Of a DNA stretch of 35,322 bases, positions 10,905-21,921 are shown piece after piece. Position 1 is the stretch's first letter, and each line of letters starts with the position of its first letter. A program made the translations under genes and the position numbers. The stretch covers positions 1 through 35,322 of the forward strand of contig NXFV01001475.1 of NCBI GenBank assembly GCA_002803225.1. Reading direction: 5' to 3'. The stretch comes from Gamarada debralockiae. Lineage: Eukaryota; Ascomycota; Leotiomycetes; Helotiales; Hyphodiscaceae. A model generated the notes under the pieces. It was not told the origin of the DNA and did not search any database. It saw only the letters and a list, made by a program, of their open reading frames with translations.

Positions 10905-11648
10905 TCTTGAGAAGCTTTGAGCCAGCTGATGAAGTTCGAACGGATGAAACAAAGAAGGCTGATATGAACGAGGCCTTTAACTGGGGATACTCACTGGAGC
11001 TTGACCTATTAGCAGATGCAAGCAAACCAATCGAATGTATGTATGTGGCGTTCATCCAAATCTAGGATCAGTGTAATACTTTCCAGCCCCATCGTCGAAT
11101 CCAATGACAAGACCGAATATGTGGGTCTTCCATGCTAGGTTTGAAGCCCACAATGGCAACCTACTACGGACAAGTCCTAACTCTGGCTCGCCGTCTTATT
11201 CGTCTATTTGCACTAGTGCTTGATCTTCCTCCAATACATGTTCAAGACTCCAAGTGCCATGTGCTGAATTTTGCACTATCCCCAACAACCACCAATCGCT
11301 CCGACCTTTGGCTTGGCGCACATACTGACATCGAGTGCTTCACTATTCTCTGTCAAGGCATACAGCTGCACTCTAGATTCTGAGCTCAGATGGGGAGTGG
11401 TTGTCGGCTCCACCGATACCGGGGACTTTGTTGTGAATATTGGAGATATGTTGAGTTATTGGAACAAAAACACTTTCGTCCGTATGGTGCATCGAGTATT
11501 GAATATTACTGGAGAGGAAAGGTATTCGATACCATTCTTCATGGGTCCGAATTACAAGACTCTAGTAGGGCCTTTGGAGAACTGTGTCAAGGAAGGAAAG
11601 AAAACTATAAAAGTGTACTGGCGGGGGATTATGGATGGAGCCGGTTAG
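10905..11648 (+). pseudogene. 2-oxoglutarate/Fe(II) dioxygenase (isopenicillin-N-synthase-like), frameshifted
   Basis: Exon-like block 1 (about 10917-11036) reads FEPADEVRTDETKKADMNEA and FNWGYSLELD, typical of fungal IPNS-fold oxygenases. An apparent intron at 11037-11086 joins in frame to SNPMTRPNMW. A one-base shift then leads to LGLKPTMATYYGQVLTLARR and LGAHTDIECFTILCQ (the H-x-D iron ligands, near 11314-11358). A second shift near 11360-11380 leads to DTGDFVVNIGDMLSYW, MVHRVLN (distal His) and ERYSIPFF (the Arg that binds 2-oxoglutarate), ending with TAG near 11648. The catalytic residues all survive but two frameshifts break the chain and no clear N-terminus was found, so it is recently dead or contains assembly errors. 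Relatives hydroxylate small molecules, thymine among them, which would suit the adjacent permease. Confidence 0.75.
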
Positions 11649-11912
11649 CGAAGAGTCGTTTCAGTGAATGAGAAGTACAACCAGATATTTGCGAAAGAGG
11701 AAGTTGTTGCATAATAGAATGAGATGGATGAGGGGAACCTGGTAGAATCCAGTTGCGGAGCGAATACTGCTTACCAGGCAGTTGGAATTCTGCAGCTTCT
11801 TTTTCTTTTTCCTCACACCCCGCAAGAAAATTAACCCATTATCAGCCTCGCGACAAGGCTTCCGAAAAGATATGCAAGCTCTAAGCGACCCCTGTAATTC
11901 GTCCCGTCTCTC

Positions 11913-12376
11913 TTATCTTTGGCCCACGCACCGTCGCCCCGTCGCCCACTTCTGGCGCGGCGACGCTGCTGGCCTACACAGAGTTTGCGCCGGCGACTAC
12001 AGCCTTGCTCCAGAAGTGGACAGTAATAGTGGGCTGGATGTGCCGACGGCCCTTGAAGTTAAGGCCGCCGTCGCGTTGTTGAGTGACTATGGGGATCTTT
12101 CTTTTTCTCATAAAACGCCTTCTTTCGACCCAAGAGCTACAATTGCTCCAGAATCTCCTCATTTTGTCTAGTTTGCATTGATTGGCACCAGTCGTTTCCA
12201 CAGACAGGTTGTCGGAACTTGCGGCCGATAAGTGTCGTACCGTACCCTCTGAGGTAGAGAATATCTTTGGTCCCTTGCCCCACCTTCTGAGCTCTTTACC
12301 CTCACTTCTATCAAACATTTAGCTGAGCAAGGACTTCGGGTTGCTTCGACTCCATAAGAAACGAAAGGCTTTATCA
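11913..12376. promoter_or_regulatory. GATA-factor sites upstream of the hydrolase fusion
   Basis: HGATAR matches: 11913-11918 (minus-strand AGATAA), 12226-12231 (CGATAA) and 12371-12376 (minus-strand TGATAA), in the 500 bp before the ATG at 12416. This is a mild excess over chance. Together with the permease sites it suggests shared nitrogen regulation. The rest of 11649-12415 holds GC-rich patches near 11935-12065 but no gene. Confidence 0.35.
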
Positions 12377-12415
12377 CTCACAAATCGCCATATCTCAAGG
12401 CAATCTCTAACCACA

Positions 12416-14623
12416 ATGGCATCCAAAACCAAAATGTCCCTCCCAAACGCCCGACCCTACAACTTCAACTTCCCACTTCCCACAACAGCACTCATAATAA
12501 TCGACATGCAACGAGACTTCGTCGATCCAAACGGCTTCGGCTCAATCCAATGCGGAAACCCCGAGATCTTCGCATCGGTCCGCGACATCGTCCCTACCAT
12601 CCAAAAAGTCCTCGAAGCCTCCCGAGCCATTGGACTCCAAGTGATCCATACCCGTGAGGGCCACAGACCAGATCTATCAGATCTCCCAGCTGCGAAGAGG
12701 TTGCGCCAAGTGAGTGCGCCGAATGGTCATCATACGATGGGTATTGGTGATCAGGGACCGATGGGCAGATTGTTGGTGAGGGGTGAGTGGGGCCATGATA
12801 TTATTGATGAGTTGAGACCGTTGCCGGGTGAGGTTGTTATTGATAAGCCTGGGAAGGGAAGTTATTGGGGAACTGGGTTGCATAGGGTGCTTTTGGCGAG
12901 AGGGATCACGCATTTGTTGTTTGCTGGTGTTACAACAGAGTAAGAATCCCACTCTCTATAGAGAGGCCTGTGCTGATTTGAGAACAGATGCTGCGTAACT
13001 ACCACTCTCCGCGAATGCAACGACAGAGGCTTCGAATGCTGCATCCTCTCAGACTGTACTGGCGGTTTCGACCAACAGATGGTAACGACATCTCTGGATA
13101 TCATCTGTGGTCAAGACGGTCTCTTTGGGTACATCGGACACAGTTCAGACTTCTTCGCCTCAGCCTCCAAGTCCCAAGACCTGACTCCACCTACAACTCC
13201 CCCAGCCTCAGAAGACTCTCTCCTCCCCATCGCTGAACTACAACGGCGATACAAGAGCGGTCTCGCAGATCTAGAGATGGTAGTCAACTCCGTCTTCGAT
13301 CGCATCGAAAAGTACAAGAAGATCGACCCCGCAGTCTGGATATCTATCCAATCCCGCTTAGAAGTCCTCTCCGCCGCAAAAGCGTTATCAGCAAAATTCG
13401 CTGGCAAGCCCCTACCACCGCTCTTTGGGATTCCATTCGCGTTGAAAGACAACATCGACGTCGAAGGCATCACCACAACTGCAACCTGCGAGACTTTTGC
13501 ATACGTCGCAAAATCTACTGCCCCAGCAGTACAACTTCTGCTCGACGCTGGCGCACTCTATATTGGCAAGCTTAACATGGATCAACTTGCTACTGGGCTC
13601 TCTGGATGCCGCTCGCCATACGGCACACTCCACAGTGTGTATAGCTCCGAGCACATCTCAGGAGGTTCATCGTCTGGATCAGCCGTCGCAGTGGCAGCTG
13701 GACTCGTTTCCTTCGCCCTCGGTACCGACACCGCAGGGAGCGGACGCGTACCAGCGGCATTCAACGGCATCGTGGGTTACAAGCCAACCAAAGGCACGAT
13801 CTCAGCGCGGGGTATGGTACCAGCGTGCAAAAGTCTCGATACGCTTTCAATCATGGCGCCAACCTTGATAGATGCAAAGAAAGTCTGGTACATAATCGAC
13901 AAACACGACCCTTTAGACGTATACGCCAAACCACCGCTCTCACTCTCATTATGGAAGCAAGATTTCCGCGGTCCGAAAGAAGGAGGTTTCACATTCGCCA
14001 TCCCACCACCCGACGTTCTCGCTATATGTTCGCCAGTATATCAAACTCTGTTCGCCTCCTCGGTCCAAAAACTACGTTCATGTGGCGGACGCTTGGTAGA
14101 GATTGACTACACGCCTTTCTCCAAAGCCTCCGATCTCCTTTACGACGCATCACTAGTCCACGAGCGCATAGCCTGTATCGGGCACGATTTCCTGCTCAAG
14201 AACATGGACTCACTACACCCCACCACTAGGTCTCTCTTCCAAACCACCCTCGACTCGAAGATGGAAGCCTGGGAAGTGTTCCGCGACCAAGCCCTCCAAG
14301 CTGAGTATACGCGGCAAGCCCAGCGGACATTCGATACGTTGGAAGGCGGGATTGATGTCTTGGTTGTGCCGAGTGCGCCGTGCCATCCTACTATCAAGGA
14401 GATGGAGGAGGAGCCGTTGAAGTTGAATGCGAAGGTGGGCACGTTTACGCATGCCGGGAATGTGGTGGATTTGTGTGGTGTTAGTGTTAATGCGGGTTTT
14501 GTGGAGGGAGTGACGAAATTGCCGTTTGGTGTTACGTTTTTGGGTGGGAGTGGAATGGATGGGAAGGTGCTTGGAATTGCTGAGGTATTTGAGGAGGCGG
14601 TTAAGGGGCAAACAAAGGTGTAA
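12416..14623 (+). CDS. Isochorismatase-type hydrolase fused to allophanate-hydrolase-type amidase
   Basis: Model: exons 12416-12939 and 12988-14623 (GT-AG, 719 residues); ATG in ccacaATGgc. Residues 22-230 form a cysteine hydrolase of the isochorismatase superfamily: ALIIIDMQRDFVDPNG gives the catalytic Asp30, IDKPGKGSYWGTGL the Lys (144 or 147), and GVTTECCV the nucleophile Cys177. The intron splits codon 175, just ahead of that Cys. A Pro/Ser/Thr linker (about 235-255) leads to an amidase-signature domain (about 256-715): GIPFALKDNID (Lys328), ISGGSSSGSAVAVA (cis-Ser402), GTDTAGSGRVPAAFNGIVGY (nucleophile Ser426), plus MDQLATGLSGCRSPYG, a close match to allophanate hydrolases (AtzF/Dur1,2). 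The C-terminal decarboxylation domain of those enzymes is absent. Likely reactions, by family, are biuret (or ureidoacrylate-like amide) to allophanate, then allophanate to ammonia and CO2. Both active sites appear intact. Substrate is inference. Confidence 0.9.
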
Positions 14624-14814
14624 TGAGATGATGTCTGTGGTGGTGGATGAAGGATTGACCTTTCTGGTATATGATTTGGTGACGTATGGGATTTTGGGTA
14701 TCGGCGTAGTTGGTAAGTTGTCGGGATTGAGGATGGGGGGATTTTGCATGCAAGTTTTGATAGAAGAAAGTCAAACGTCAGCCAGCCTAATCCAAGGTTA
14801 ACCTAAAGCTAATA

Positions 14815-16470
14815 TCAATATCTCCTTCTCTTCCAGAGCAAGTAACTCAACAGAGCAACAGTGTATAGTTGTGGGACGATGTGAACCAATTCCCAAATCT
14901 CACCAGAACCAACCCTCAACGCGTCTCCGCTAAGAGTCGAGCCGTCAAGGCCAACGCCCGGTCCTGACGTACTTCTAACATGTACAGCCACCACCATAGC
15001 GCTAACCAAGCCGAGAACTTCTTCCAGCGGAGTCCGCAAATTGTTGAACGAGAAAAAGTCAGTACCATAGTCATCGTTGCCTTTCTGCTGTATAGTTCGC
15101 CAAAGGGTGTTCCACCACCCATCATTAAAGAGAATTTTCGCTGAGTAACGGACCGGTTGCTGCTGCGCCCCCAGCAAGGACGGAATTGCTGATTATCTCG
15201 GAGACTGTATTTCCTCCTGGTTCCATGAGCTGATGGCGGGTGTGCACTCTTGCCCTGCCGTCACAGCGTATTCTTCATAGAGTTTGGCGAAAATCCCCTT
15301 GGAGGAATCATGGAGTATGTCACCGCGATAGTTCATTACTGGAGCAATGTCCACCTCACAAAGAACTGCGTAAGTCTCGAGTGAAGCTGGGCTATAATCA
15401 TACATGGTCCAGGCTAGGAGTGGAGTATGGCCATTGGGAGCGCCAGTAACAATTTGAGCCTGCCCAATGTTTCCTGGTGTGCAAGCCCCGGACGACGAAA
15501 CAGGTCGCGTCCTCGGATCAGCCCCCAAAAATTGGACTCGTAATATTGCAGCCACCAGCCGAGACAGAGTCTTCATTGGTAGCGATTGTGATGTTGCCAG
15601 ACGGAGAGCATCGTACTAGGTTTCAGTCGAATACCGGGAGGCAAGCGGTACCAGACTGCAGAATGGAGAGATCCCAAACCGGGCCCCCGGCACTCCAAAT
15701 GTCTCCGTAAAATCTGTGTATTCGTTGTTGGATTCGAAAGGTGCACCGACGGCTGAGGAATATCCGGACACTTTAGAGAGGACATACGCTAGGGGCGGGG
15801 TTCCAGGATGCTGAAAGCTTGAATTGAAGATGCGAGAGAGTGCCTGTTGGGTAGCACAGTCTTGGTAAGGGGTTTGAGTTATGTTGACTTGGAAGTACGA
15901 ACCGTTTGGGAGCAGCCAGTTGTACCAGCCGCCTGATTCGTAGAGTTGACTAAGGTACAGTCGCTATCTTCTAGATATAGGGTAGAGCTAGTATCCAGAT
16001 GGAAGAATACGTTCGAAGTGTGATTCCAGCCACAATGGCGGTTGTGGTCAGACTAGTAATGAGAAATGATAGGGAGATCGGCCAGACTCGGAAGCTGTCA
16101 CGATATTTTCCTACCCCAAGCAAGACATTCGATCTTTGATGTGATGCATCGTCTTCAGTCAGAGGACTCGTACTTGTCCAGAGCGTAAGAAGCTATAGCA
16201 GTCGCCACAGCCGTTGTACCAGTCACGTATAAGGCGTAAATGAGCATTGAGAGAAGCCCAGGGCGGGTGATGTAAATATGGACGAATACAATGACTATGA
16301 GGAGGGCGATGACGAAAGGTTCAACGGCGATAGCTGCATACAGTCCCAAAGTGGAGCTTCGAACATTTCGAGTAGGAGCGGGAGAGCGGCTTTGCGTGGT
16401 GAGAAAATGTCCTCTGCATTCCTATCGATAATAGTTTGAACATGGCGCAGAAGAAGGAGCTGAAGGGCAT
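14815..16470 (-). pseudogene. Fungal membrane protein with glycosylated outer domain, decayed
   Basis: Pieces of one protein follow each other on the minus strand in different frames. About 16360-16155 gives strongly hydrophobic segments (EPFVIALLIVIVFVHIYIT and a second helix). About 16110-16030 gives a further helix (ISLSFLITSLTTTAIVAG). About 15960-15700 gives SGGWYNWLLPNGSYFQVNIT and YSSAVGAPFESNNEYTDFTE, rich in N-x-S/T sequons and Cys. About 15620-15540 gives CSPSGNITIATNEDS. About 15177-14815 gives a last helix ending in LLSYLLWKRRRY. One-base shifts near 16010 and 15955 and a stop near 15534 interrupt it. The outline is a multi-helix N-terminus, an extracellular Cys/Asn-rich domain and a C-terminal anchor. 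I cannot name the family. Introns could explain some breaks, but not the two shifts without splice signals. Confidence 0.6.
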
Positions 16471-16576
16471 AAAGATATCGTAGATTCGGGTTTCCGCTTG
16501 CTTTACTCCCGCTGTGGTAGTCGGTATTTAGTGCAATACGGCACTTCCGACGCAAGATCCGACTGCGTACGCGCAA

Positions 16577-16969
16577 TAAGGGACGGGAAAAATTGGAGCG
16601 GAAAGCAGTAGAATAGAATCAATAGAAACGAAGACTCATATACAGTGTATTGGCAAAAGTTGGGAAGGCTACAACCCCAACTGTGTGACAAATGATTATG
16701 TGGCTTCGGAAACGGCCAATAACGTAACGCACTCGTCAAAGACAACTCTTTCAGTCAGGCAAATATGCCAGGATAGGATATCTGCGTAACCTGCTCCCTC
16801 GAGTGGCAACCTGGCCCATTTCTAGGTAGAAAGAGAGGTGGGAAAGATGATTCTGATATGCAGGAAAAATGCAAAAACAGTTGAAGCCGATATATAATAT
16901 TAGAGAACCGTATGTCGATCGAAATGTTCGTTTTATAAATGTGTGCAAGATTGCTAATATCAATGGGCT
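16577..16969. other. Intergenic, no gene seen
   Basis: This stretch lies between the decayed membrane gene and the 3' end of the FAD monooxygenase, all on the minus strand. It presumably holds the terminator of the monooxygenase and the lost promoter of the membrane gene. No coding signal or repeat was recognised. Confidence 0.5.
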
Positions 16970-19108
16970 TCATTTGGTCTTGCTGTCCACCTCCTTTAAG
17001 CATCCCTTCAGATACGTTAGGACACGACCTGTGTCGTTCAACTCTGCAACTGTCCCAATATAACCATCAGGTCTGACCACGGCTAAGGCGCCTTTCTTTG
17101 GATCAACGCCATAAACCTGGTACGCATCCTGCAACTCTGTCCCGTTGTAGAATCGCATCTCGGCTTGGGCTTTTACAACAGCAGGGAGATCAGTCCAAAC
17201 GAAGGTATTCGAAGCAAGAGGGTGCAAAACGACAAGTTCAAGGATCCCTTCAGGGAACCGAGACAGGATCTTCGAGATTGAGTTTATGGTTGAATACGAA
17301 GTGCCGGACGGTGTGAGAAGGTCGGAGGACGTCAGACAGAGGATGCGGAAACGGCCTGTGGAAGGGAAGTCTGCATCTAAAGTCAGTATGGTACGGTGAT
17401 CTTGAATATTGTGGGCCTCTCACCATCTTGCAAGTCTCTCCTGTACCCATCAGCGTGTCGCTTTGCCTTCACATTCAACAATCTCCTTCCAGGTCTCAAA
17501 ACGCCACTCAGATAATCCGTTCCCTCAATGAATTCATCTGAAGCAACCTTCTCAACCAGTAGGTTTTCGGGATATTCAATGCCACATCCACTCGTGAATC
17601 CATTACCGGTGCTAAACACCTCGAGAAATTGCTCATGCGTAAGACCACCTTCCTTGTCTTCTTCTGAGCCGATTTTGCCGGAGAACATAGACGAGAACTC
17701 CTTGTCAAAAGCAATGAGTTGTTGGGCGACTGTCAGACGCTCAGTCTGGAAGGTGTCAACGACCTTGTCGCCTCCGCTGTTGGCTTGTGGGGTAAGGCCA
17801 TTAAGGGAGTGGATCAATTTCCAAGACAAGTTGTAAGAGTCCATCATAGAGACGTTCATACCTTGTCCGGCTTTGGGACTGTGAGTATGGCATGCTGGAG
17901 GCGAAGTTAATGTTTGTTCGGGAATAAAATTTCCTGGCACTCACCATCGCCAACAATGAAGACCCGATTGACACCCTTAGAATCCTGCTTCGTGAAATTC
18001 TCGGAGACTCTTTGACCAATCTGGTATGCAGCCCACCAGTCGACGGCATCAGGTCTTCGTGGTTTGATTTTGTACGGCTTGAATACTTCCTGGGCCTGCT
18101 CGAAGATGCTTTCCATTGTGATCTTCTCACGCCTTGCTTTTGCCTTGCTCTTACTCTCTCCTTCAATGCCCTCTTCGGCCGCAATGTCGCTGTCTGGCTT
18201 GACTTCTTCCTGAACGTGGACGTACAGCCTCGTCAAGTATTCTCCTGTCGCGATTCTTTCCCGAGGGATGACCATGACACTTCCCTTGTTCGAATGTATG
18301 GCGCATCGTCTCCTGATGTCTGGGAAGTCTGTCTCCGCGACAAAATCCACAACTCCCCATATAAAATCCGATGTCTCGCCCTCCAGCTTCAAGTTCATAG
18401 ACCTGCGGACCAAAGAGTGTGCCCCATCTGCTCCGACCAGGTGTTTTGTGCGCACGGTTCGAACACCAGAAGGGCCTTGGATGTCTACCACGACTGGGAA
18501 TTCTGGATCACCAGCTTCGTCAATGGCAACTCTCGTGAGCTTGCTTGACCGCTGAACTCCGCGCGCAGAGTATCTGCGAAGGTCATCCTCAAAAATTCGC
18601 TCGATTCGGCCTTGGTGAATGGTAACTTCGTGTGGAAACCTTGCAGCAACCGCGACATCAGGGACGATAGACGTTCGCTCAATGTTCTTGGGAGCTGGTG
18701 CAGGATTCCAGAATGCGACCTCCCACATTTGACAGCCTTCCGTAAGTATCTCCTCTGCCAGTCCCAGACTCTTCAACACCTCGAGAGTTCGTGGCTGGAG
18801 GCCATCTGCTTGGCCAGACTTCAGGGCTGTCGGTTTCGAGTCTATGCAGAGGAGGGAGGAATCGGTGAGACCATATCGTGCTAGAAGGAGTTCGAGGAAA
18901 AGACCTGCTGGACCCGCCTGGGAAGGTATTAGCAACTGCGAAAGCCATGTGCAGATTCGGCCCAACTCACTCCTGCAATCACCACTTCATACTTCTCTTC
19001 CGACCCTTTAGGTTCGAATTTGAGACCCAAACGCGGTAGCGGAGGTGCGAATGAAGGAAGAACGCGTAGATCACGCGACGAAGTTGAATATTCTGTGAAA
19101 ACTGGCAT
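16970..19108 (-). CDS. FAD-dependent aromatic hydroxylase, phenol 2-monooxygenase-like
   Basis: Model: exons 19108-18971, 18917-17945, 17894-17424 and 17376-16970, all GT-AG and phase-consistent, 662 residues, the size of yeast phenol hydroxylase. The first intron cuts exactly inside the nucleotide fold; splicing restores VIAGAGPAGL (GxGxxG, residues 46-51). GQADGLQPRTLE near 81-91 is the phenol-hydroxylase active-site strand. GADGAHSLVRR (208-218) is the DG motif, and GDACHTHSPKAGQGMN (369-384) the GD motif contacting FAD ribose. The last ~170 residues, after SGVLRPGRRL, fit the thioredoxin-like dimerisation domain. The family uses NADPH and O2 to hydroxylate phenols ortho to the OH. The true substrate is unknown; relatives also act in secondary metabolism. 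It is transcribed divergently from the Baeyer-Villiger enzyme across a 790-bp promoter. Intact. Confidence 0.9.
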
Positions 19109-19898
19109 TTTGGCACTGCTTCCTTTGGGAGCAAAGTGAGGATAGAGGCGACTGAGTGTTGAAATTGAAGGCTGGTCCGGAAAGGAGAGCTTTGTCCTGT
19201 TCTATGGAATGAGGAAGGGGAAGCTCCTCATCTTGACCCGAACCATCTCAATATACCCCACAAGGGGGGCTTTGGCGTAACAAACACTTGAAGGTTTCCT
19301 GACTGATGATTCAAAATGCTTACCTACGAAGAGGTGGCAGGGGGGTGGTCCCGGCGAATCTACCGACGCTAGCAGGGGTCTTCGCCCTGCCTGCGGGGGT
19401 CTCGATGCACGACTCCCTTTTCTCCCAATCTTCCCACGAACTCCACATCTGTCAGCAATTGAGGTTACTTATGAGATCGCTGACTCGCAAGATCTTCGAT
19501 GGAGGAATTCCGAATTCACGTGCCAACACACAAGAAAGCTACACTGCACAAGAGTGAACCCAACGGGGGGATGGGGGAATCCCGAGTGGAATTTCCGAGG
19601 GCTTGTATCTGGGCACGAAAGTGGCTTGACCCCAAGCTACCTACCCCTCCTCCCCGTTGAGATCCACTTCTAACAGAGCCTATCTCATGCTAAGGGTAGC
19701 TTCCCAGAGATGTGCGGGGAGGCAATCCTCCTCAGACCTTTGCAGTGCAGAATGCTGAGGATCAATCATGGCTCGCCAAAGTATATATATTCAAGATCTA
19801 GTTCTACTCTACTACATCAGATCTCAATCGAAATTTATCTTTTATTTCCTCACTTCCTAATCGTCTAGCCGTATAGATCTCGATTCTCTAGTGCCATC
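19109..19898. promoter_or_regulatory. Shared divergent promoter with AGGGG/CCCCT elements
   Basis: The intergenic gap serves the leftward FAD hydroxylase and the rightward Baeyer-Villiger enzyme. TATATATA at 19782-19789 lies 110 bp before the ATG at 19899; a weaker minus-strand TATATT at 19250-19255 lies about 145 bp before the other start. AGGGG/CCCCT pentamers occur at 19217-19221, 19263-19267, 19339-19343, 19374-19378 and 19644-19648 (about 1.5 expected by chance). Fingers of the type found in the neighbouring regulator (R-x-D-H-L / R-S-D-N-L) bind such G-tracts in Msn2-like factors. The link is inference. The 19306-19557 open frame is unsupported. Confidence 0.45.
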
Positions 19899-21921
19899 AT
19901 GGTTACCAAAAGTCGCGCAATCATTGAAGAGCGCCCAATTGATGGCAAGCGGCCATTGAAAGTCATCTGTGTTGGAGCAGGCATATCTGGAATCATAACT
20001 GCGATCCGGTTTCCACAGAGGATACCCAATCTCGAACTTCAGATTTACGAGAAGAATCCTGATATCACGGGGACTTGGTTTGAGAATCGATATCCAGGTT
20101 GCGCTTGTGGTAAGTTTCCTGTTCATACAAGGTCAGTCGAGTCCCAAGTTTAACTGGGAACAGACATTCCGGCTCACACATACCAACTCACTTTTGAACC
20201 GAACCACGAGTGGCCCCAATTTTACGCCAAGTCGACAGATATCTACAAGTATTGGAAAAAGGTCGCTGAGAAGTATGGGTGTATGAAGTACATCAAACTG
20301 CAACATCAAGTAGTTGAAGCACGATGGGTAGCAGAAGAGGCAAAATGGCACGTCAAGGTATCTCTTCGTCTGTCCAAGGCCGTCATAGATGCTCATATAT
20401 TGTAAACAGATCAAGGACCTTTGCTCGGGTTCCATAATTTCAGACTCCTGTGATATTTTCCTCTCTGCTAGTGGGGTGCTGAATGATTGGAAATGGCCGT
20501 CAATTCCAGGTCTCCATACATTCAAGGGCAAGTTGCTCCACAGTGCGAAATGGGACGAGGAGTATGACTACTCGGTAAGCTTGTAGTACGGATCGTCGAA
20601 AAAATCGATTTCTGATACCCAAAGAGTATAAGAATGTGGCTGTTATAGGTAATGGATCAAGCGCGATTCAGATTGTGCCCAGCATCCAACCTACCGTCAA
20701 ACGTATTGATCATTACGTGCGAGGGAAGACATGGATTGCGACCACGTTTGCAGCAGACAAGGTCAGGGAGCGAGGTGATGGTTTGGATAATTGCAAGTCT
20801 TTACCCCCATTGTTTCCGAACTTTAGCTAATATCATCAAAGTCTACTTCACTGAAGATGATATCCGAACATTCAAACAATCGCCTGAAACTTACCAAAGA
20901 TTCCGCAAAGACGTCGAGCTCGAGCTCCAATCGGCGCACGGCGTGACCTTGAGAGGCTCCGTCGAACAAGCCGTAGCTTTAGCAGACTTCACTGAAAAGA
21001 TGAAGACTAGACTCGCCAAGAAGCCCTCAGTTTTGGACCAACTTATGCCATCTTTCCCTCCTGTATGTCGACGTCTGACTCCTGGCCCGGGATACCTGGA
21101 AGCGCTCGTCGCACCGAACGTCGACGTGATCTCGACCCCTATACGAGAGATTGTCGAAAATGGAATCATCACCGAAGACGGAACCCATCGTCAAGTTGAT
21201 AGCATCGTCTGCGCAACCGGATTCGACACCAGTTTCACCAGCCGGTATCCCGTATACGGCGTCAACGGCATTACCTTAGCAGAGCGCTGGAAATCCGTTC
21301 CAGAAACGTATATCTCAGTCACCACGGATGGATTTCCGAATTATTTCATGTATCTTGGTCCCAACAGCGGTGTTGGGACGGGAAATTTGCTGGTGTTGAT
21401 TGAGAAGATGGCTGATTACTTCACGGACTGCGCAGCGAAGATTCAGAGAGACGATATTGCGGCTATGAGCGTGAAGCCAGAAAGTGTGAGGAATTTCGTG
21501 CAGCATTGTGACAAGTATTTTGAACGGACCGTCTTCACGATGAATTGTAGGAGTTGGTATAAGGGCGGGACTGTGGATGGAAGGGTTTCGGCGCTTTGGC
21601 CAGGTATGCGCCTTCATATGCAGAGAAACTTTGACGAGACGCTGAGATTTGAAACCAGGCTCCTCACTACACGCCATGGAAACATTCTCACATCCAAGAT
21701 GGGAGGATTATGAGTATTCTTATGTGAATTCAAATCCGTTTGGGTGGTTCGGCAATGGTTGGACACAGAATGAGCTCGACAAGAGAATCAACGTCGATTA
21801 TCTCAACGACGAGAACATTGATTTTCCTTTGGCAGAGCAGGTGTTTGTTAATGGCACCGGCCACGCTCTAGAAAGACAAGACGAGCCGGTGCTCAATGGG
21901 GCATTCAACGCCCGACTTTGA
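19899..21921 (+). CDS. Baeyer-Villiger monooxygenase (FAD/NADPH)
   Basis: Model: exons 19899-20109, 20164-20357, 20410-20574, 20627-20792, 20842-21603 and 21659-21921; 586 residues. Introns are GT-AG except the fourth, which starts GCAAGT, a standard GC-AG donor; splicing there joins DNFYFTEDD, as expected for the family. Motifs: VGAGISG (FAD fold, residues 26-31), GTWFENRYPGCACDIPAHTY, the type I Baeyer-Villiger signature FKGKLLHSAKWD (173-184; F-x-G-x3-H-x3-[WD] pattern), IGNGSSAIQIVP (second Rossmann fold, about 198-208) and ATGFDTSF. C-terminal ALWPGSSLHAMETFSHPRWE is typical of fungal stcW-like members. The reaction inserts one oxygen next to a ketone, giving an ester or lactone. No signal peptide. 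Position between an aromatic hydroxylase and a dehydrogenase suggests a ring-opening pathway; substrate unknown. Confidence 0.92.

Noticed and set aside
19306..19557. 83-codon open frame in the divergent promoter
   Set aside because: Composition is that of G/C-tract promoter DNA, with no domain and no neighbouring exon that fits.
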